The position numbers were made by a program, and so were the translations under genes. A DNA stretch of 64,000 nt from Hymenobacter volaticus (GTDB lineage Bacteria > Bacteroidota > Bacteroidia > Cytophagales > Hymenobacteraceae), in the NCBI RefSeq assembly GCF_022921055.1, contig NZ_CP095061.1, forward strand, positions 1,465,501 to 1,529,500, in the 5' to 3' direction. Under the pieces are notes generated by a model, which saw only the letters and a program-made list of their open reading frames with translations, ran no database searches and was not told the origin of the DNA. This document shows positions 1 to 9,095 of this stretch, in pieces; position 1 is the first letter of the stretch, and every line of letters begins with the position of its first letter.

Positions 1-81
1 AAGCCAGCGGAACCCAAACCATCGAAAAGACCAACGCAGATAACGCAACAGGCAACCCCTAGCAAACCTAAGAAAGCCTAA
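1..81 (+). CDS. C-terminal tail of the upstream dcw gene, probably ftsI (penicillin-binding protein)
   Basis: An open frame runs in from the left edge and stops with TAA at 79-81. Only 26 codons are visible. They are rich in Lys, Pro, Gln and Thr, which resembles the basic, low-complexity tail that many Bacteroidota division transpeptidases carry after the catalytic domain. In the standard dcw order the gene before murE is ftsI (class B penicillin-binding protein), and it lies 40 bp upstream of murE on the same strand. The identity rests on gene order alone because no catalytic motif is inside the window. Confidence 0.5.
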   Translation, partial: KPAEPKPSKRPTQITQQATPSKPKKA

Positions 82-121
82 AGAACTCAGTTTCTTCTGC
101 GAGCTAAAAAACCGAACAACC

Positions 122-1609
122 TTGTCAGCCGATAAAGAAATAACGCCCCCTCTCTTCGCCCTGCTGGCCGACGTAACCGTGCTAAACCAGCACGGCGCTA
201 CCGATGTGCCCGTGCAGGCCCTAACGCTCGACTCGCGGCAAGCAGCTCCTGGCTTCGTGTTTTTCGCGTTGCGCGGTGCGGCCACCGACGGCCACCACTT
301 CATTTCGAACGCAGTGCAGCAAGGCGTGTCGGTGATAATTTGCGAGAGTCTGCCGGCCACTCTGGAACCCGGCACAACGTACGTGCAGGTGCCCGACTCA
401 GCCGAGGCAATGGCACACATGGCGGCGGCATTTTATGGGCACCCGTCGCGGAGCTTGCAGCTGATTGGCGTGACGGGCACCAATGGCAAAACCACCTGCG
501 CCACGTTGTTGCACAAGCTGCTGCGGGAGCTAGGCTATCACACCGGTCTGCTGAGCACGGTCCAAAACCAGATCGACGAAGAAGTCATTCCGGCCACGCA
601 CACCACCCCCGACGCCATTCGGCTGAACGAGCTGCTGGCCCGCATGGTAAAGGCCGGCTGCACGCATGCTTGCATGGAAGTTAGCTCGCACGCGGTGGTC
701 CAGCATCGTACTACCGCCTTGCGCTTTGCCGGTGGCATCTTCACCAATCTCACCCACGACCACCTCGATTATCACGGCACCTTCGATAATTATCTGAAAG
801 CCAAAAAAGGCTTTTTCGATCAGCTGCCGAAGTCGGCCTTTGCCCTCACCAACGCCGACGACAAGCGCGGCTTAGTGATGCTGCAAAACACGGCTGCTCG
901 CCGCGAAACGTATTCCCTGCGCGGAGCCGCCACTTTCCGGGGTAAGCTGCTCGAAAACGCGGTACATGGTCTGTACTTAGAAGTAGACGGGCGCGAGGTA
1001 CAGTTTCGCTTGATTGGGGTCTTCAATGCCTACAACCTGCTAGCCGTGTACGGCGCGGCCGTGCTGCTAGGCGAGGATTCATCGGAAGTGCTGACGGTAC
1101 TCTCAGGATTGCTTTCGGCACCCGGCCGCTTCGAGCCGATTGTATCGCCCAAAACCCGCGTTACGGGCATCATCGACTACGCCCACACGCCCGACGCGCT
1201 GGAAAACGTACTCGATACCATTGCCGACATCCGCCAGCCAAGCCAACAGGTAATTACGGTGGTGGGCTGCGGCGGGAACCGCGACGCTGGCAAACGCCCG
1301 GTCATGGCCAACCTCGCCTGCCAAGGCTCCGACCGGGTAGTGCTCACTGCCGACAATCCGCGCTTCGAAGATCCACTGGCTATTCTAACCGAAATGCAAG
1401 CCGGCGTCAAGGCGCAGGACTTGGCCAAAGTCGTCACTATCCCCGACCGGCGCGAAGCCATCCGAACTGCGGTGCTGCTCGCCGGCCCCGGCGACATTGT
1501 GCTAGTTGCCGGCAAAGGCCACGAAACCTACCAGGAAGTGAAGGGTGTGCGGGCCGAATTCGATGATAAAAAAGTGCTCAAGGAGATGTTTGAACAACTT
1601 GGGAAATAA
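122..1609 (+). CDS. murE: UDP-N-acetylmuramoyl-L-alanyl-D-glutamate--2,6-diaminopimelate ligase
   Basis: MurE is a cytoplasmic Mur ligase that adds meso-diaminopimelate to UDP-MurNAc-dipeptide, using ATP, to build the peptidoglycan stem. The 495-residue protein has the Mur ligase layout: an N-terminal UDP-binding domain with LDSRQ near residue 37, the ATP loop VTGTNGKTT at about 117-125, and a C-terminal domain with DNPR at 411-414. DNPR is the known signature of meso-DAP rather than L-lysine specificity. The start is TTG at 122; no in-frame ATG lies between the previous gene and this point, and the N-terminus aligns in length with the family. It is the first complete gene of the cluster, 40 bp after the preceding stop. 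Confidence 0.95.
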   Translation: MSADKEITPPLFALLADVTVLNQHGATDVPVQALTLDSRQAAPGFVFFALRGAATDGHHFISNAVQQGVSVIICESLPATLEPGTTYVQVPDSAEAMAHMAAAFYGHPSRSLQLIGVTGTNGKTTCATLLHKLLRELGYHTGLLSTVQNQIDEEVIPATHTTPDAIRLNELLARMVKAGCTHACMEVSSHAVVQHRTTALRFAGGIFTNLTHDHLDYHGTFDNYLKAKKGFFDQLPKSAFALTNADDKRGLVMLQNTAARRETYSLRGAATFRGKLLENAVHGLYLEVDGREVQFRLIGVFNAYNLLAVYGAAVLLGEDSSEVLTVLSGLLSAPGRFEPIVSPKTRVTGIIDYAHTPDALENVLDTIADIRQPSQQVITVVGCGGNRDAGKRPVMANLACQGSDRVVLTADNPRFEDPLAILTEMQAGVKAQDLAKVVTIPDRREAIRTAVLLAGPGDIVLVAGKGHETYQEVKGVRAEFDDKKVLKEMFEQLGK

Positions 1610-1717
1610 CGAGCCATTAATCGAAATCTGCAAAAACACAACGCTTGCTTGACCTTAAAAAACTGGAATCTTTGCAGCTTGCCCATTTTTTGACTGCAAT
1701 CTGCTAACCCCGCGCTC

Positions 1718-2938
1718 ATGCTCTATTATCTCTTCAACTATCTCTACAAAGTGCACCACATACCGGGAACGGGCGTGTTTCAATACATCACGTTCCGGGC
1801 AGCACTGGCGGTAGTTACCTCTCTGATTATAGCACAATTCTTCGGCAAGCCCTTGATTCGGGTGTTGCAGCGTGCCCAGATTGGTGAGACAGTACGCGAC
1901 TTGGGGTTGGAAGGCCAGCTTGCCAAGAAAGGCACGCCAACGATGGGCGGCCTTATCATTCTGCTGGCTATTCTGGTGCCAGTGTTGCTGTTTGCCAAGC
2001 TCGATAACATCTACATCGTGCTTATGCTGCTCAGTACCGTTTGGCTTGGGCTGATTGGCTTTGTTGACGACTATATTAAAGTAGTAAAGAAGGACAAGGA
2101 AGGCTTAGCCGGGCGCTTTAAGATTATGGGGCAAGTAGGACTTGGCCTCACGGTGGGGTGGGTGCTGTTTTTCTCCAACGAAGTAACCGTACGCCAATAC
2201 CTGCTCCCCAACGGCCAGCTCTCGGCTGTGGATGCCAGCACAGTGTATCAGGATGTAAAGCTGATGATTACCACGGTGCCCTTCCTGAAGAACAACGAAT
2301 TAAACTACGGTGACCTGTTTGCTACGGCCGGCGACTTTTTCAATGAGTACTACGCCTTCTTCTACATACCGATAGTCATCCTCATTATCACAGCCGTCAG
2401 CAACGGTGCCAACCTCACCGACGGCCTCGACGGGCTGGCAGCGGGTACTTCAGCCGTTATTGGGACGACGCTGGCAATTTTCTGCTTTGTGAGTGGTAAC
2501 GCGCTGCTAGCCGACTATCTCGACATCATGTTCATACCCAACTGCGGCGAGCTAGTAATTTTCTGTACCGCTTTTGTGGGAGCCTGCGTGGGGTTCCTGT
2601 GGTACAATTCGTTTCCGGCGCAGGTATTCATGGGCGACACGGGCTCGTTGGCCATCGGTGGCATTATTGCCGTGCTAGCGCTGATTGTTCGCAAGGAACT
2701 GCTGATTCCGGTGCTGTGCGGTGTGTTTTTGGTGGAAAGCCTGTCGGTGATGTTACAGGTAAGCTACTTCAAATACACACGCCGCAAATACGGCGAAGGC
2801 AAACGCCTGCTGCGCATGTCGCCGTTGCACCACCACTACCAAAAACTAGGCTACCACGAATCAAAAATCGTGTCGCGCTTCTGGATTGTGGGCATCATGT
2901 TGGCCGTCCTGACCTTGGTTACTTTAAAACTGCGCTAA
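1718..2938 (+). CDS. mraY: Phospho-N-acetylmuramoyl-pentapeptide transferase
   Basis: MraY is an inner-membrane enzyme that transfers phospho-MurNAc-pentapeptide to undecaprenyl phosphate, forming lipid I. The 406-residue polytopic protein shows the family motifs: the Asp pair in GFVDDYIKV at about 115-123, [10 protein letters not shown] at about 232-241, and the His cluster PLHHHY near 369. It is longer than the roughly 360 residues of enterobacterial MraY; the extra length includes a segment around residues 170-220 before the [10 protein letters not shown] helix, which is common in Bacteroidota. It begins with ATG at 1718, 108 bp after murE, so an internal promoter is possible. The next gene, murD, follows after 52 bp. 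Confidence 0.95.
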   Translation: MLYYLFNYLYKVHHIPGTGVFQYITFRAALAVVTSLIIAQFFGKPLIRVLQRAQIGETVRDLGLEGQLAKKGTPTMGGLIILLAILVPVLLFAKLDNIYIVLMLLSTVWLGLIGFVDDYIKVVKKDKEGLAGRFKIMGQVGLGLTVGWVLFFSNEVTVRQYLLPNGQLSAVDASTVYQDVKLMITTVPFLKNNELNYGDLFATAGDFFNEYYAFFYIPIVILIITAVSNGANLTDGLDGLAAGTSAVIGTTLAIFCFVSGNALLADYLDIMFIPNCGELVIFCTAFVGACVGFLWYNSFPAQVFMGDTGSLAIGGIIAVLALIVRKELLIPVLCGVFLVESLSVMLQVSYFKYTRRKYGEGKRLLRMSPLHHHYQKLGYHESKIVSRFWIVGIMLAVLTLVTLKLR

Positions 2939-2990
2939 TGATTTTCTCGCCGGGTTTTGCTCAGCGAGGTATGCAATACGAACATCAACT

Positions 2991-4349
2991 ATGCACATTG
3001 TAGTATTAGGAGCGGCTGAAAGTGGAGTAGGGGCAGCGCTGTTAGCGCAAGCCAAAGGCCACTCCGTGTTCGTATCCGATAAGAGCCCGATTCAGCCGCA
3101 ATACAAGGAAAAGCTAGCGCAGGCCGGAATTCCTTTCGAGGAAAATCAGCACACGCTGGAGGAAGTATTGAAGGCGCAGGAAGTAATCAAGAGCCCTGGC
3201 ATCCCGGAAAAGGCGCCCGTCATTCAGGCCCTGCGCGAGAAAGGCACTTCTATTATTTCGGAAATCGAGTTTGCAGGTCGCCACACCAAGGCCAAGTGCA
3301 TCTGCATCACCGGCACCAACGGCAAAACCACGACCACGCTGCTGACCTATCATTTGCTCAAGGAAGCGGGCTACAACGTGGGCTTGGCCGGTAATGTGGG
3401 CTACAGTCTCGCGGAGCAGATTATCGAAGATAAGTTCGACTACTACGTGGTGGAACTCAGCAGCTTCCAACTTGATGATACTTATCATTTCCAGCCCTGG
3501 ATTTCGGTGCTGCTTAACATCACCCCCGACCACCTAGACCGGTACAACTACTCGCTGGCCAGTTACGCCGAATCCAAGCTGCGCATCATGCGCAACCAGG
3601 ATAGCAGCGGCTACTTCATCTACAACGCCGACGACGAGAATATCCAGCGCTACTTCCAGGCGGCCCTTCGCTCGGTGCAGCAGCTACCGTTCAGCCTCCA
3701 CCACCGCCCCGACTACCAGTTAGGCGCCTATTATCTAGATGAGGAAAACATCAGCGTGAATTTGAAGCCCAGTTCTTCCAGTGAAACCGAGAATGTCAAT
3801 ACCGCAAAATCGCCTCTCATTGGGCAGCACAACCGCCAGAACATGATGGCAGCCGTGCTTTGCGCCCGCATAGCCGGTGTGGAGAAACCCAATATCGAGG
3901 CAGGCTTAGCTACTTTCCACAACGCCGACCACCGCTTGCAGCCCGTAGGCGAAATCAACGGCGTCCGCTTCATCAACGACAGCAAAGCCACCAACGTAGA
4001 AGCGGCCTGGTATGCCCTCGACGGCGTTCAGCAACCGATTATCTGGATTGCGGGCGGCACCGACAAAGGCAACGATTACACCACGCTGGTGCCACTGGCG
4101 CAGTCGAAAGTAAAAGCCCTCGTTTGCTTAGGTGTCGACAATGAGAAGTTGCGGACCGTCTTCCAGTCCGTGGTTCCTCATGTAGAAGAAACCCAAAGTG
4201 TGACAACCGCCGTGCGCCGTGCCGCCGAACTGGCGCAGCCCGGCGACGTGGTCTTGCTTTCGCCTGCCTGTGCTTCTTTCGACTTGTTTAAAAACTACGA
4301 GGACCGAGGCCGTCAATTTGCCGCAGCAGTTAAGGAGTTAGAGAAATAG
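2991..4349 (+). CDS. murD: UDP-N-acetylmuramoyl-L-alanine--D-glutamate ligase
   Basis: MurD adds D-glutamate to UDP-MurNAc-L-Ala in the cytoplasm. The 452-residue protein has a short N-terminal Rossmann-like UDP-binding region (VVLGAAESGVG at the start), the ATP-binding loop CITGTNGKTTTT at about 106-117, the central ligase segment NITPDHLDRY and the C-terminal domain with NDSKATN and LLSPACASFD, which is characteristic of MurD rather than MurC, MurE or MurF. It starts with ATG at 2991 and lies in the usual place between mraY and ftsW. Nothing suggests truncation. Confidence 0.95.
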   Translation: MHIVVLGAAESGVGAALLAQAKGHSVFVSDKSPIQPQYKEKLAQAGIPFEENQHTLEEVLKAQEVIKSPGIPEKAPVIQALREKGTSIISEIEFAGRHTKAKCICITGTNGKTTTTLLTYHLLKEAGYNVGLAGNVGYSLAEQIIEDKFDYYVVELSSFQLDDTYHFQPWISVLLNITPDHLDRYNYSLASYAESKLRIMRNQDSSGYFIYNADDENIQRYFQAALRSVQQLPFSLHHRPDYQLGAYYLDEENISVNLKPSSSSETENVNTAKSPLIGQHNRQNMMAAVLCARIAGVEKPNIEAGLATFHNADHRLQPVGEINGVRFINDSKATNVEAAWYALDGVQQPIIWIAGGTDKGNDYTTLVPLAQSKVKALVCLGVDNEKLRTVFQSVVPHVEETQSVTTAVRRAAELAQPGDVVLLSPACASFDLFKNYEDRGRQFAAAVKELEK

Positions 4350-4415
4350 TAGGCTTTGCTTTAACCTCATCCGCTTAACATCAATTACCAAATCATCCTT
4401 TCACCAACTCCTTAT

Positions 4416-5594
4416 ATGGACATCGTCAAAAACTGGCTGCGGCAGAACTTGAAAGGTGACCCAGTACTATGGGGCATCGTGATTTTGTTTTCGCTCATTA
4501 GTATCGCCGTGGTGTATTCGGCGACTGGTACACTTGCGTATAAGCAGCGGGCGGGCAATACCGAATACTTCCTGCTTAAGCACACCGGCCTGATCTTCGT
4601 TGGTTTGGCCTTTATGTGGCTAGCACACCGCATTGACTACCGCTACTATTCGCGGCTGTCATTATACGCGCTGCTGATTTCGGTGCCACTGCTAATATTC
4701 ACCTTCTTCATGGGGTCGAATATCAACGAGGCGTCGCGCTGGCTTACCATTCCGGTTATCAACCAAACCTTCCAGCCCTCCGACTTAGCCAAGCTAGCCC
4801 TGATTGCGCACGTTGCCTCCATGTTGAGCCGCCGCCAGCAAAACGTGCAAGACTTCAAGACTACCCTGCTGCCCGTAATGCTGTGGGTGGGTTTGATTTG
4901 TGGCATCATCATTCTGAGTAATGCTTCCACGGCGCTGCTGCTATTTGCTACCTGCTTGTTGCTCATGTTCATTGGACGCGTGCCGCTCAAGCAGATGGCC
5001 GTAATGGTAGCTATTGGCGCTGTAGTGGGTGGAGTGGGCCTGGCAACCGGACAGCGGATGAAAACAGTGATATCTCGCATCGAGAACTTCACCGACAAAA
5101 GCAAACCGGTGCCGTTTCAGCTGGAGCACAGCTACATTGCCATTGCCACGGGCGGCGTGACGGGCAAGGGTCCCGGCAACAGCACCGAGCGTAACATTCT
5201 GCCGCACCCGTATTCCGACTTCATCTTTGCTGTTATCATCGAGGAATACGGTATGGTTGGCGGCGCCTTTGTCGTCTTTCTCTACTTAGCCTTTCTTTAT
5301 CGAGGGCTACTGACCGTAGTAAACAGCTACGGGGCCTTTGGTGGTCTGCTTTCGGCAGGCCTCACCTTCAGTTTGGTGTTGCAAGCCATGGTGAATATGG
5401 GTGTGGCCGTCGGACTAGGCCCAATTACGGGTTTGCCACTGCCATTGCTAAGTATGGGTGGTACCTCGCTCATTTTCACAGGTATTAGCATTGGTATCAT
5501 CCTGGCTGTTAGCCGTGGCGAGCGTGAAATCCGCCCCATGGTTGGCGAACCTGCTGATACAGCCCGGATACCGAAAGTGTCGTCTTACGCCTAG
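4416..5594 (+). CDS. ftsW: Septal peptidoglycan polymerase FtsW (SEDS family)
   Basis: FtsW is a multi-pass inner-membrane glycosyltransferase that polymerises lipid II at the septum together with FtsI. The 392-residue protein has about ten hydrophobic segments and the SEDS hallmarks: the ASRWL and PSDLAKLA region near 110-130, the periplasmic segment with GKGPGNSTERN and LPHPYSDFIFAV around 250-275, and LPLLSMGGTS near 345-355. Its position between murD and murG is diagnostic for FtsW rather than RodA. The start is ATG at 4416, 66 bp after murD. Confidence 0.94.
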   Translation: MDIVKNWLRQNLKGDPVLWGIVILFSLISIAVVYSATGTLAYKQRAGNTEYFLLKHTGLIFVGLAFMWLAHRIDYRYYSRLSLYALLISVPLLIFTFFMGSNINEASRWLTIPVINQTFQPSDLAKLALIAHVASMLSRRQQNVQDFKTTLLPVMLWVGLICGIIILSNASTALLLFATCLLLMFIGRVPLKQMAVMVAIGAVVGGVGLATGQRMKTVISRIENFTDKSKPVPFQLEHSYIAIATGGVTGKGPGNSTERNILPHPYSDFIFAVIIEEYGMVGGAFVVFLYLAFLYRGLLTVVNSYGAFGGLLSAGLTFSLVLQAMVNMGVAVGLGPITGLPLPLLSMGGTSLIFTGISIGIILAVSRGEREIRPMVGEPADTARIPKVSSYA

Positions 5595-5654
5595 CCTGAT
5601 TAGTTCTTAAAATCCCAAGTAGTACACGCTGCGCTGTCCTGCGAGAATCAAGAA

Positions 5655-6797
5655 ATGCCCAACAAAAAGCCCCATACTGCCTCAACTTCCTTACGCGTCA
5701 TCATCAGTGGTGGCGGCACGGGCGGGCATATCTTCCCGGCAGTAGCTATTGCCAATGAACTGCGCCGTCGTCAGCCAGATGCCGACATCCTATTTGTGGG
5801 TGCCAACGGCCGGATGGAAATGACGCGCGTACCCGAAGCTGGCTACGAAATCGTGGGGTTGGATATTGCAGGTTTGCAGCGTCGGCTCACCCCGCAGAAC
5901 CTGATATTTCCTATTCGGGTGATGCGGGCCGTTCGCAAAGCGGGCAAACTGATCGAGCAATTCCGACCCGATGTGGTGGTAGGCGTGGGGGGCTATGCCT
6001 CGGCGCCGGTGCTGCTGGCTGCCACTTCGCGCGGCATTCCTAGCCTTATCCAAGAGCAAAACTCGTATGCCGGCTTGGTGAACAAGCTGCTGAGTCGCCG
6101 CGTCAGCAAAATCTGCGTGGCGTACGAGGGCATGGAGAAGTTCTTTCCGCCGGAAAAGTTGGTGCTCACCGGCAACCCCGTCCGTACCGAAATAGCCAGC
6201 GGCAACCGTCTGGAAGCACGCCAGTTTTTCGGCCTTACGCTCGACCAACCTGTGCTGCTCGTAATAGGAGGGAGCCTCGGAGCCCGTACACTCAACCAAG
6301 CTACTGCTGCCGCCTTGCCGCGCCTGAAAGCGGCTGGCGTGCAGCTCCTGTGGCAAACAGGCAAACTGTATTACCCGGAAGCCGCGCAGCAAGCTGCTCC
6401 CTTTGCCGCAGACAACCTGAAGGCGCTGGAATTCGTGCAACGCATGGATTTGGCTTACGCTGCTGCTGATGTGGTGGTCAGCCGGGCCGGGGCACTTTCG
6501 GTGTCAGAACTGTGCCTCACAGGTAAGCCGAGCATTCTGGTGCCTTCGCCTAACGTGGCGGAAGACCACCAAACCAAAAATGCTATGGCGCTAGTGCGTA
6601 AAGATGCCGCCCTTCTGGTGTCGGATGCTGAAGCTCCTGCCAAGCTCTATGATACAGCGCTGGCGCTGCTACAGAATCCTGCGCAGCAACAGCAACTAGC
6701 AACCCAAGTCCAGCAACTGGCCCGCCCGGCTGCTACAACTACCATTGTCGATGAGCTATTGAAGCTAATTGGCAAAGTTCAGATTCCTACTTCCTAA
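5655..6797 (+). CDS. murG: UDP-N-acetylglucosamine--N-acetylmuramyl-(pentapeptide) pyrophosphoryl-undecaprenol GlcNAc transferase
   Basis: MurG is a GT28 glycosyltransferase on the inner face of the membrane that adds GlcNAc to lipid I, giving lipid II. The 380-residue protein opens, after a short polar leader, with the glycine-rich loop SGGGTGGHIFPA at about 18-29, followed by VGGYASAPV, the second-domain loop GGSLGART, and the UDP-GlcNAc site SRAGALSVSE with PNVAEDHQTKNA near the C-terminus. It starts with ATG at 5655. The gene lies 19 bp upstream of the preferred murC start. Confidence 0.95.
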   Translation: MPNKKPHTASTSLRVIISGGGTGGHIFPAVAIANELRRRQPDADILFVGANGRMEMTRVPEAGYEIVGLDIAGLQRRLTPQNLIFPIRVMRAVRKAGKLIEQFRPDVVVGVGGYASAPVLLAATSRGIPSLIQEQNSYAGLVNKLLSRRVSKICVAYEGMEKFFPPEKLVLTGNPVRTEIASGNRLEARQFFGLTLDQPVLLVIGGSLGARTLNQATAAALPRLKAAGVQLLWQTGKLYYPEAAQQAAPFAADNLKALEFVQRMDLAYAAADVVVSRAGALSVSELCLTGKPSILVPSPNVAEDHQTKNAMALVRKDAALLVSDAEAPAKLYDTALALLQNPAQQQQLATQVQQLARPAATTTIVDELLKLIGKVQIPTS

Positions 6798-6816
6798 TTC
6801 TAGATTCATCATTGCT

Positions 6817-8253
6817 TTGAGTTCTGTCGCTGCATTTCCTTACGTCTACTTCCTCGGTATTGGGGGCATTGGCATGTCCGCGCTGGCGCGCTGGTTTCAA
6901 GCTAATGGACACACCGTAGCGGGCTACGACAAAACCAGCACGCCCCTAACTGAGGCACTGGCGGCGGAAGGTATTGCGGTACACTACGAGGATGCCATAG
7001 CGAGTATCCCGACGGTAGTGCGCGAGAATAAAGCACAAACGCTCGTCGTGCTTACGCCCGCCATTCCGAAGGACCACCAAGAATGGGCTTGGCTACGCGA
7101 AAACGGCTACGACATTCGTAAACGCAGCCAAGTGCTTGGCGTGCTCACGCAGGGGCACCGTACCATTGCCGTAGCAGGTACCCACGGCAAAACCACCACG
7201 AGCAGCATGGTGGCACACTTGCTTCACCATGCCGGTGTACCATGTGCGGCTTTCCTCGGCGGCATCTCCGTAAACCTGGGTTCAAACGTGCTACTGCCAC
7301 CAGCTGGCAATCCTGACGTGCCCATTGTGGTAGAGGCCGACGAATACGACCGAAGCTTCCTTACGTTACACCCCGACATTGCCATAGTCACGAGCACCGA
7401 CGCCGACCACCTCGACATCTACGGCAATAAGGATGCACTAGTGGAGTCGTTTCGGCAGTTTGTAGGCCAGATTCAGCCCGGCGGCACGCTCATCATCAAC
7501 CACACGGCCGATGCCAGCGTGGCGGCGGCGGTACCCACTGGTGTCCAGGTTATCCGGTATGGTCTCACGCCTAAGCAGGGGCCTGAACTGTACGCCACGG
7601 ATATCACGGCGCAAGGTCACCAGTTCCGTTTTGCCCTACACGGGCCACAAGGAACAGTGAACGGGTTGGAGCTAGCAGTGCCTGGCTACCACAACGTAGA
7701 GAATATGCTGGCGGCTGCTTGCGTGGCGCAACTTGAAGGCGTAGGCCCCGAATCATTGCAAGCCGCCGTAGCGGCTTATAAAGGAGTAAAGCGTCGGTTC
7801 GAGTTCATCGTGACGGCAGGTTCACCTGAGTATCCGAAAGTATATGTAGATGATTATGCCCATCATCCACGCGAAATCGAGGCTTTTCTACGTTCTCTGC
7901 GGGCGCTGTATCCGGGGCGGCAGCTGCGGGTTGTGTTTCAGCCCCACTTGTTCACCCGCACCCGCGACTTCGCTCCTGGCTTTGCTGAGAGCTTAAGTTT
8001 AGCTGACGAGGTGGTGCTGATGGACATCTATCCGGCTCGGGAGTTACCCTTGGAAGGAGTGACCTCGGAATTGATTTTGTCCCAAATAACGGCTCCTCAA
8101 AAGTCGTTGCAAACTGTGGACAAAATTTTGGCAAATGCCGGAATCGATTCTAATTTCGACGTACTCGCTACTGTTGGAGCGGGGGATATCGATAAGTTGG
8201 TGCCTGATTTAAAGAATATTTTACATATTCGCTGGAATGAAGCTCAAGCGTAA
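6817..8253 (+). CDS. murC: UDP-N-acetylmuramate--L-alanine ligase
   Basis: MurC adds L-alanine to UDP-MurNAc, the first step of stem peptide assembly. Motifs are the N-terminal FLGIGGIGMSALARW, the ATP loop VAGTHGKTTTS starting near residue 119, EADEYDRSF, and the C-terminal VDDYAHHPREI. No ATG precedes the conserved GGIGMS segment. I prefer TTG at 6817, which gives 478 residues and clears the murG stop; a TTG at 6769 would add 16 residues and overlap murG by 29 bp, in sequence that looks like a spacer. The 3' end overlaps ftsQ by 17 bp, which implies translational coupling. Confidence 0.93.
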   Translation: MSSVAAFPYVYFLGIGGIGMSALARWFQANGHTVAGYDKTSTPLTEALAAEGIAVHYEDAIASIPTVVRENKAQTLVVLTPAIPKDHQEWAWLRENGYDIRKRSQVLGVLTQGHRTIAVAGTHGKTTTSSMVAHLLHHAGVPCAAFLGGISVNLGSNVLLPPAGNPDVPIVVEADEYDRSFLTLHPDIAIVTSTDADHLDIYGNKDALVESFRQFVGQIQPGGTLIINHTADASVAAAVPTGVQVIRYGLTPKQGPELYATDITAQGHQFRFALHGPQGTVNGLELAVPGYHNVENMLAAACVAQLEGVGPESLQAAVAAYKGVKRRFEFIVTAGSPEYPKVYVDDYAHHPREIEAFLRSLRALYPGRQLRVVFQPHLFTRTRDFAPGFAESLSLADEVVLMDIYPARELPLEGVTSELILSQITAPQKSLQTVDKILANAGIDSNFDVLATVGAGDIDKLVPDLKNILHIRWNEAQA

Positions 8254-9000
8254 GGTTCAAAATGTCTTATTTGCCACTAGTTGCCTGATGCTGCTAGGCG
8301 GATTGGCGGTGTTTGCCGGGGTACGGCAAGCCAACCGACCTGTTGGCCAAGTTATCGTCACAATCAGCAATGAGTTCAACAACTTCTTTATCAGCGAGCG
8401 AGAAGTAACCAGCCTTCTCACGCGGGGAGGAGAGGAGCGTATTGAAGGCAGCACCCCGACGAATTGGATTTACCGGCCTTGGAAGCTCGACTAAAAGCGC
8501 ATTCCTTCGTAAAGGACGCCCAAGTGTACCGTGACTTGTCGGGCAACCTGCACGCCGATGTACGCCAAAATCGTCCTATCGCACGCCTTGTTCACCCGAA
8601 TACGCGCCTTGATTCCTACCTCGACGCTGATGGTCACAAGCTGCCGCTCTCGTCGTTGTTTACGGCGCGGGTGGTGCCGGTGTCGCGGCAAAATGGTGCT
8701 CCGTTGGCAGCTTCTTTCTTTCAAGATTCCACTGGTCAGCGTTACCTCGAATTATTGCGCTATATTGATGAAAAACCCTTCTGGCGTGCCCAAATAGCTG
8801 AAGTATTCATTGCCACCAACGGCAAGGTTTCCTTCACGCAACAAGTGGGCGACCAACGAGTAGAATTTGGCTTTCCCGAGAATATTTCGGAGAAATTCGC
8901 GAAACTGATGGTATTTTACCGTCAAATTCCACCGGCGCTAGGCTGGGATACGTACCACCGCGTCAACGTAGAGTTCAAAGATCAGATAATATGTGAGTAG
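8237..9000 (+). CDS. ftsQ: Cell division protein FtsQ, frameshifted in this sequence
   Basis: FtsQ is a bitopic inner-membrane protein linking early and late divisome proteins. The frame starting at ATG 8237 gives a basic N-terminus, one membrane helix at about 12-30 (LFATSCLMLLGGLAVF) and the start of the POTRA region, then stops at 8494. A second frame entered near 8464 continues without a gap as DLPALEARLKAHSFVKDAQV and runs to TAG at 9000. Joining them needs one extra base close to 8462-8467 and yields about 254 residues, the normal size. The overlap with murC and the place before ftsA support the name. Because the gene is usually essential, the break is more likely a sequence error than a true lesion. 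Confidence 0.85.
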
Positions 9001-9030
9001 ATTTTTCTGCTCCTGAGGCCTGAAAAAGGC

Positions 9031-9038
9031 TATTTTTG
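9031..9038 (+). promoter_or_regulatory. Candidate -7 element upstream of ftsA
   Basis: TATTTTTG matches the Bacteroidota -7 consensus TAnnTTTG exactly and lies 58 bp upstream of the ftsA start at 9096. The -33 partner is weak: only a T-rich stretch near 9001-9006 is present. It would give ftsA and ftsZ a promoter separate from the upstream mur genes. Sequence match only. Confidence 0.4.
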
Positions 9039-9095
9039 CCAAGTCACACCGCATCCAACTGCTATTTCCCCGCCAGCTTTACCCGACCCTTCCCC

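Noticed and set aside
1641..1674. Promoter before mraY (TTG, 20 bp, AATCTTTG)
   Set aside because: The -7 box has a mismatch at its key first position; too weak to list as a feature.
5790..6440. 216-codon open frame antisense to murG
   Set aside because: Complement of murG motifs; no start context or family features.
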